DNA from: an uncultured Roseovarius sp.
GTDB taxonomy: Bacteria > Pseudomonadota > Alphaproteobacteria > Rhodobacterales > Rhodobacteraceae
NCBI GenBank assembly: GCA_934501475.1
Contig: CAKSUL010000059.1
Coordinates: 1 to 10,532 of the forward strand
Direction of reading: 5' to 3'
DNA: 10,532 nt
A program made the position numbers and the translations under genes. Below the pieces are notes generated by a model. It had not been told where the DNA came from. It saw only the letters and a program-made list of their open reading frames with translations, and did not search any database. The stretch's first letter is position 1. Each line of letters starts with the position of its first letter. Shown piece by piece: positions 7,696 to 10,532 of this stretch.

Positions 7696-8028
7696 ATGAC
7701 GCGGCTTGCATCCGAATTCTGGGTGCAGGCCTATCTGACCCGGCTGCGCCTGCGCGACATCCCCGCCTTTGTCGTCGCACATGGCGACAACACGGCCGGG
7801 GCGGTTCTGGTCAAGGTCAACACCCTCGACGGGCGCGCCACGCTCTGGCAGCGCAGCTATGACCTGATGAGCGGTGAGCGCCATTGGAGCGAACTGGCGG
7901 GCGGTGCCGAGGGCGATGTCGATGCCGCCATCGCCCGGCAGCGCGGCTTTGACCCCGACCTCTGGGTGATCGAGGTCGAGGACCGCGCCGGGCGGCACCT
8001 GCTGGACACGCCCGGCCTCAGCGACTGA
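7696..8028 (+). CDS. DUF1491 family protein
   Basis: Short cytoplasmic protein of 110 residues, function unknown. The sequence follows the DUF1491 pattern, an alphaproteobacterial family: FWVQAYLTRLRLRDIPAFVV at the N-terminus, a GDNTAGAVLVKV core (30-41), an RSYD-x-MSGERHW segment (53-64) and a DPDLWVIEVED ending (86-96). There is no membrane segment or signal peptide. The ATG lacks a recognisable Shine-Dalgarno, but the family starts at this point, so the start is kept; a leaderless or near-leaderless mRNA is possible. In related genomes DUF1491 genes often lie near era and recO (my recollection). Here the gene is convergent with the vWA gene, whose stop is 24 bases away. Confidence 0.9.
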   Translation: MTRLASEFWVQAYLTRLRLRDIPAFVVAHGDNTAGAVLVKVNTLDGRATLWQRSYDLMSGERHWSELAGGAEGDVDAAIARQRGFDPDLWVIEVEDRAGRHLLDTPGLSD

Positions 8029-8035
8029 GCCGGGC
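8010..8035. terminator. Hairpin between convergent DUF1491 and vWA genes
   Basis: An imperfect inverted repeat spans the DUF1491 stop codon. CTCAG (8017-8021) pairs with CTGAG (8025-8029) around a CGA loop, then, after one bulged C, GCCCGG (8010-8015) pairs with CCGGGC (8030-8035). That gives an 11-bp GC-rich stem readable from either strand. Neither side has a proper U-tract, so intrinsic termination would be inefficient; it may act as a 3'-end stabiliser or mark where converging transcripts stop. Confidence 0.4.
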
Positions 8036-8052
8036 GGCTTATCCGCGACGCT

Positions 8053-10098
8053 CTATTGAACGACGATCACCTTGCGCGCCAGCACCGCCTGATTGCTCAG
8101 GTCGAGGAAGCGCAGCTCATAGCTGCCCGCCTCTGACGGCAGGGTGATCTGCACCGGCGGATCCCCCTCGATCCGGATCGCGGTGATCCAGGTAAAGATC
8201 GCCTGATCCGCGCGCGCCAGCGTGATACGCTGATCGGCACTGTCGCTCTCCACGCTCCAGCCGACGTCGATCACAGCGCCGGGCGCGCCACTGTCGGGGG
8301 CCTCGATGCTTGCGCCAAAGTTCAACGCGGCATCCTTGGCCAGCACCTCGAACATATGGCGCGCCAGGCTGCGCCGTCCCTCGTTCAGCACATAGCGCAA
8401 CTCATACATGCCCGGCTGTTCCGGGGCGGCCATCTCGGCGCTGGCATCCTCGCGGACGCGCACATAGCTCTCGTGTTTGTCGTCCGGGCTGCCGACCGCG
8501 GCCAGGGCGATGTAGTCATTGGAATTCACCGTGCCGGTCCACTGCACGCGCAGCTTGTCGCCCGCGCGAATCTGCGCAGGCCCGCTGACGGTGACTTCGG
8601 GTTCGGTGACCTCGATGGTCTGGCGCGCCATGGTGCGCCGGCCTGCGTCCAGCGCATAGCGCAACTCATACATGCCGACCTCGGTGGGGGCCTGCAACTT
8701 GCCTTCCGAAGCGTCGTTTACGCGAACATAGTTGGCATATTTGCCCTCTTCACTGCCCATCGGGACGATGGTGATGTAATCGTGCCCGTCGACGGTGCCG
8801 GTCCAGTTGACCTTGAACTTCTCACCGGCCAGCACGCTCTGCGGGCCGCTGACGGTGACTTCGGGTTCGGCAACCTCGATGGTCTGGCGCGCCATGGTGC
8901 GCCGACCTTCGTCCAGGACATAGCGCAACTCATACATGCCGATCTCGGCGGGGGCCTGCAACATGCCCTCCGAAGCGTCGCTGACGCGGACATAGTTGGC
9001 ATATGTGCCCTCATCGTTGCCCATCGGGACGATGGTGACGAAATCGCGCCCATTGACGGCACCGGTCCAGTTGACCTTGAACTTCTCACCGGCCAGCACG
9101 CTCTGCGGGCCGCTGACGGTGACCTCGGGTTCGGTGATCTCGATGGCGCGGCGGCCCAGCGTCTGACCGGCTTCGTCCAGCATATAGCGCAGTTCATACA
9201 TTCCGGTCTCGGCCGGGGCCTGCAACTTGCCTTCCGAGGCGTCGCCCACGCGGATATAATTGGCATATTTGCCCTCATCGCTGCCCATCGGGACGATGGT
9301 GACGTAATCGCGCGCGGCGATGACCTGATCCCAGGCCACGTCAAAGACCGATCCGGCCAGCGCCTGATCCGGGGCGGTGAGGGTGATTTCGGGGAGTTCA
9401 GGCTCGGGGGCCGGTTCCGGCTCGGGTTCGGCCACGGGTTCGGCTGCAGGGGCCTGGGCCACGGCATCGCCGACCCTGCTCAGCGCCTGGCTCAGTTCGG
9501 CGGCGTTGTCGGCGGCGATATACTGACCGCCGGTTTCCTCGGCGATGCAGGACAATGACGCGGAATCGGCGTCATTGCCCAGGCCGAACCCCACCACATG
9601 CGCGGTAAAGCTGACCCCGCCCTTCTCAAGCGCCTTCGCGAGGGCGCACGGATCGCGCCCGCAGCTTTCCAGCCCGTCCGAGATCAGCACCACGGTCGCG
9701 GGCCGGTCGGTATAGGCCAGCTGCTGCGCGGCCATTTCCACCGCGTCGGTCAGGGGCGTCTTGCCCGTCGGGGTAATGGCGTTGATATGTTTCAGGATTT
9801 CGGCGGCGGTGCCTTCTGCCGGGGCGATCAGCGTCTCGATATCGGTGCAGTCCCCACGGCGGCGATGCCCATAGGCCATCAGCCCGACCCGGCGCTGCGT
9901 GGTCCATTCGCCCAGCAACTGATCCATCACGCCGCGCGCGATCTCGATCTTGGCGGTGCCGTCGATCTGCCCCCACATCGAGTTCGAGCCGTCAAAGACC
10001 ACCATCACGTCATCCGCCGCCTGCGCGGCCTGTGGAACGCCGATGGCGCATGTCGCGCCAAGCGCGAGTGAGGCAAGAAAGCTGCGGAACCTGATCAT
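8053..10098 (-). CDS. Exported vWA-domain protein with tandem 88-residue repeats
   Basis: Exported protein of 681 residues. A Sec signal peptide (1-27, cleavage AQA|AD) precedes a vWA domain (about 30-212) with a complete MIDAS metal site: DGSNS at 36-40, T114 and D141. Four cysteines (C84, C146, C151, C184) sit at positions I recognise from periplasmic vWA proteins (COG2304-like) and could form two disulfides. A Pro/Glu linker (219-235) leads to five beta-rich modules: regular copies at about 236-322, 323-410, 411-498 and 499-586, and a divergent one at about 587-681. Each carries a conserved Trp and a G-M/S-YELR-Y/F motif. The modules look Ig-like and may bind a partner or act as spacers; that is inference. 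The frame extends upstream to 10473, but the ATG at 10098 is chosen because GAGGGG lies 6 bases before it and the signal peptide starts there. The ligand is unknown. Confidence 0.93.
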   Translation of the reverse strand: MIRFRSFLASLALGATCAIGVPQAAQAADDVMVVFDGSNSMWGQIDGTAKIEIARGVMDQLLGEWTTQRRVGLMAYGHRRRGDCTDIETLIAPAEGTAAEILKHINAITPTGKTPLTDAVEMAAQQLAYTDRPATVVLISDGLESCGRDPCALAKALEKGGVSFTAHVVGFGLGNDADSASLSCIAEETGGQYIAADNAAELSQALSRVGDAVAQAPAAEPVAEPEPEPAPEPELPEITLTAPDQALAGSVFDVAWDQVIAARDYVTIVPMGSDEGKYANYIRVGDASEGKLQAPAETGMYELRYMLDEAGQTLGRRAIEITEPEVTVSGPQSVLAGEKFKVNWTGAVNGRDFVTIVPMGNDEGTYANYVRVSDASEGMLQAPAEIGMYELRYVLDEGRRTMARQTIEVAEPEVTVSGPQSVLAGEKFKVNWTGTVDGHDYITIVPMGSEEGKYANYVRVNDASEGKLQAPTEVGMYELRYALDAGRRTMARQTIEVTEPEVTVSGPAQIRAGDKLRVQWTGTVNSNDYIALAAVGSPDDKHESYVRVREDASAEMAAPEQPGMYELRYVLNEGRRSLARHMFEVLAKDAALNFGASIEAPDSGAPGAVIDVGWSVESDSADQRITLARADQAIFTWITAIRIEGDPPVQITLPSEAGSYELRFLDLSNQAVLARKVIVVQ
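8056..9393 (-). repeat. 264-bp intragenic tandem repeats (five modules)
   Basis: The 3' two thirds of the vWA gene is built of modules of 264 bp (88 residues). The conserved Trp falls at residues 256, 344, 432, 520 and 614, so the first four modules are exactly in register and the last is shifted by six residues. The second (8869-9132) and third (8605-8868) agree at 73 of 88 residues by hand count, and 62 bases (8798-8859 and 9062-9123) are identical in DNA. The fourth (8341-8604) and first (9133-9393) are more diverged, and the fifth (8056-8340) is recognisable mainly by the YELRF motif. Confidence 0.92.
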
Positions 10099-10180
10099 GT
10101 GAATCCCCTCGGGTGTTTCTGGTGAATGTCTCTGGCGTGAAGAATTGCGTTTGGCCTCAAATGTATCGCCGGAAACAGCC

Positions 10181-10209
10181 ATTGAAAGTGAAGCATATTT
10201 CAATTGCAA
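10181..10209 (-). promoter_or_regulatory. Putative vWA gene promoter, overlapping the recO promoter
   Basis: Read on the - strand, TTGCAA (10209-10204) and TTCAAT (10186-10181) are 17 bases apart, with four of six consensus matches in the -10. It occupies almost exactly the same DNA as the proposed recO promoter, so RNA polymerase could bind in only one direction at a time. The leader to the vWA start would be about 75 bases. Confidence 0.35.
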
Positions 10210-10210
10210 T
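10182..10210 (+). promoter_or_regulatory. Putative recO promoter
   Basis: TTGAAA (10182-10187) and TGCAAT (10205-10210) are separated by 17 bases, matching five and four of six consensus positions. Transcription would begin near 10217, giving a leader of about 60 bases before recO that includes the 10226-10242 hairpin. Confidence 0.4.
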
Positions 10211-10278
10211 ATCCAGTGTGGTAAACGCCCCTTGCCGGGGCGCGCAGCCGCGGTGGGTTTGACCATGAAAGGATCGCA

Positions 10279-10532
10279 ATGCAGTGGCGTGATCAGGGGA
10301 TATTGCTGTCCTGTCGCCCGCATGGCGAAAACTCGGCGATCATCGAGGTGTTCACGCCCGATCATGGCCGCCATGCCGGTGTCGTGCGCGGGGCCGCGTC
10401 GCGGCGCATGGCGCCGGTGCTGCAACCCGGCGCGCAGCTGGATCTGACATGGCGCGCGCGGCTGGAGGATCATATCGGCGCATTTCAGGTCGAACCGGCG
10501 CGCAGCCGCGCCGCCGCCGCGATGGGCAACCG
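10279..10532 (+). CDS. recO: DNA repair protein RecO (5' part, cut by window end)
   Basis: Recombination mediator that helps load RecA onto SSB-coated single-stranded DNA in the RecFOR gap-repair pathway. Only the first 84 complete codons lie in the window. They match the N-terminal OB-fold of Rec[11 protein letters not shown] at the start, [12 protein letters not shown] (15-26), a [12 protein letters not shown] segment and an [26 protein letters not shown] stretch ending near residue 69. The ATG at 10279 has AAAGGA five bases upstream. Following era is the classic position, but here the DUF1491 gene and the opposite-strand vWA gene lie between, so recO must have its own promoter. Confidence 0.93.
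   Translation, partial: MQWRDQGILLSCRPHGENSAIIEVFTPDHGRHAGVVRGAASRRMAPVLQPGAQLDLTWRARLEDHIGAFQVEPARSRAAAAMGN

Larger units (their letters stand above)
10099..10278. promoter_or_regulatory. Divergent intergenic region between vWA gene and recO
   Basis: This 180-base gap carries the start signals of both genes. It is distinctly AT-richer than its surroundings between about 10140 and 10225. A 7-bp inverted repeat, ATTGAAA (10181-10187) and TTTCAAT (10198-10204) with a 10-base spacer, is followed by the palindrome ATTGCAAT (10203-10210). Downstream, CGCCCC (10226-10231) and GGGGCG (10237-10242) form a short hairpin that would lie at the 5' end of a recO message. No open frame with a ribosome-binding site was found here. 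Confidence 0.6.

Noticed and set aside
9393..9443. Repetitive Pro/Glu codons as a possible microsatellite or CRISPR-like array
   Set aside because: It is a short low-complexity linker (residues 219-235) inside the vWA gene, with no repeat-spacer structure.
8356..9558. A 400-codon + strand frame with repeated segments opposite the vWA gene
   Set aside because: Its repeats are only the complement of the 264-bp modules; the - strand frame has signal peptide, MIDAS and ribosome-binding site.
10099..10473. N-terminal extension of the vWA protein by 125 residues
   Set aside because: It would run antisense through recO and place the signal peptide inside the protein; the ATG at 10098 has a good ribosome-binding site.

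Overview
The window is a GC-rich stretch of chromosome from an alphaproteobacterium, most likely of the Rhodobacteraceae (Rhodobacter/Roseobacter type). The evidence is the protein sequences (a single bifunctional Rel/SpoT, an alphaproteobacterial-type LepB, a DUF1491 protein, PdxJ and RecO), the strong G/C bias at third codon positions, and a gene order (relA/spoT, DUF2062, pdxJ, acpS, lepB, rnc, era, recO) that I recall as typical of that family. No database search was possible.

Layout. Bases 1-18 may be the last codons of an upstream gene, possibly rpoZ. Bases 55-8028 hold ten genes on the + strand, tightly packed: relA/spoT, a DUF2062 membrane protein, pdxJ, a four-helix membrane protein, a small secreted protein of unknown function, acpS, lepB, rnc, era and a DUF1491 protein. 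Several neighbours overlap by 1-4 bases (pdxJ/membrane protein, lepB/rnc, rnc/era), which suggests transcription in a few operons with translational coupling. A 40-codon open frame links the membrane-protein gene to the secreted-protein gene through ATGA overlaps at both ends.

Bases 8053-10098 on the - strand hold one large gene for an exported von Willebrand factor A (vWA) protein. It has a complete metal-binding MIDAS motif, a Pro/Glu linker and a tail of four regular 88-residue repeats plus a fifth, divergent one. It is convergent with the DUF1491 gene and divergent from recO, so it interrupts an otherwise co-directional housekeeping block. The DNA beneath the repeats is a 264-bp tandem repeat, with 62 identical bases shared by two copies. 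recO starts at 10279 and runs off the window. The 180-bp divergent gap between the vWA gene and recO holds an AT-rich dyad in which two oppositely directed promoters could overlap.

Functionally most of the window is core metabolism: stringent response (Rel), vitamin B6 (PdxJ), acyl-carrier-protein activation (AcpS), protein export (LepB), RNA processing and ribosome assembly (Rnc, Era) and recombination repair (RecO). I see no tRNA or rRNA gene, CRISPR array, insertion sequence or phage gene. The parts that depart from the ordinary are the vWA repeat gene, its shared promoter region with recO, and the small coupled frame at 4169-4291.
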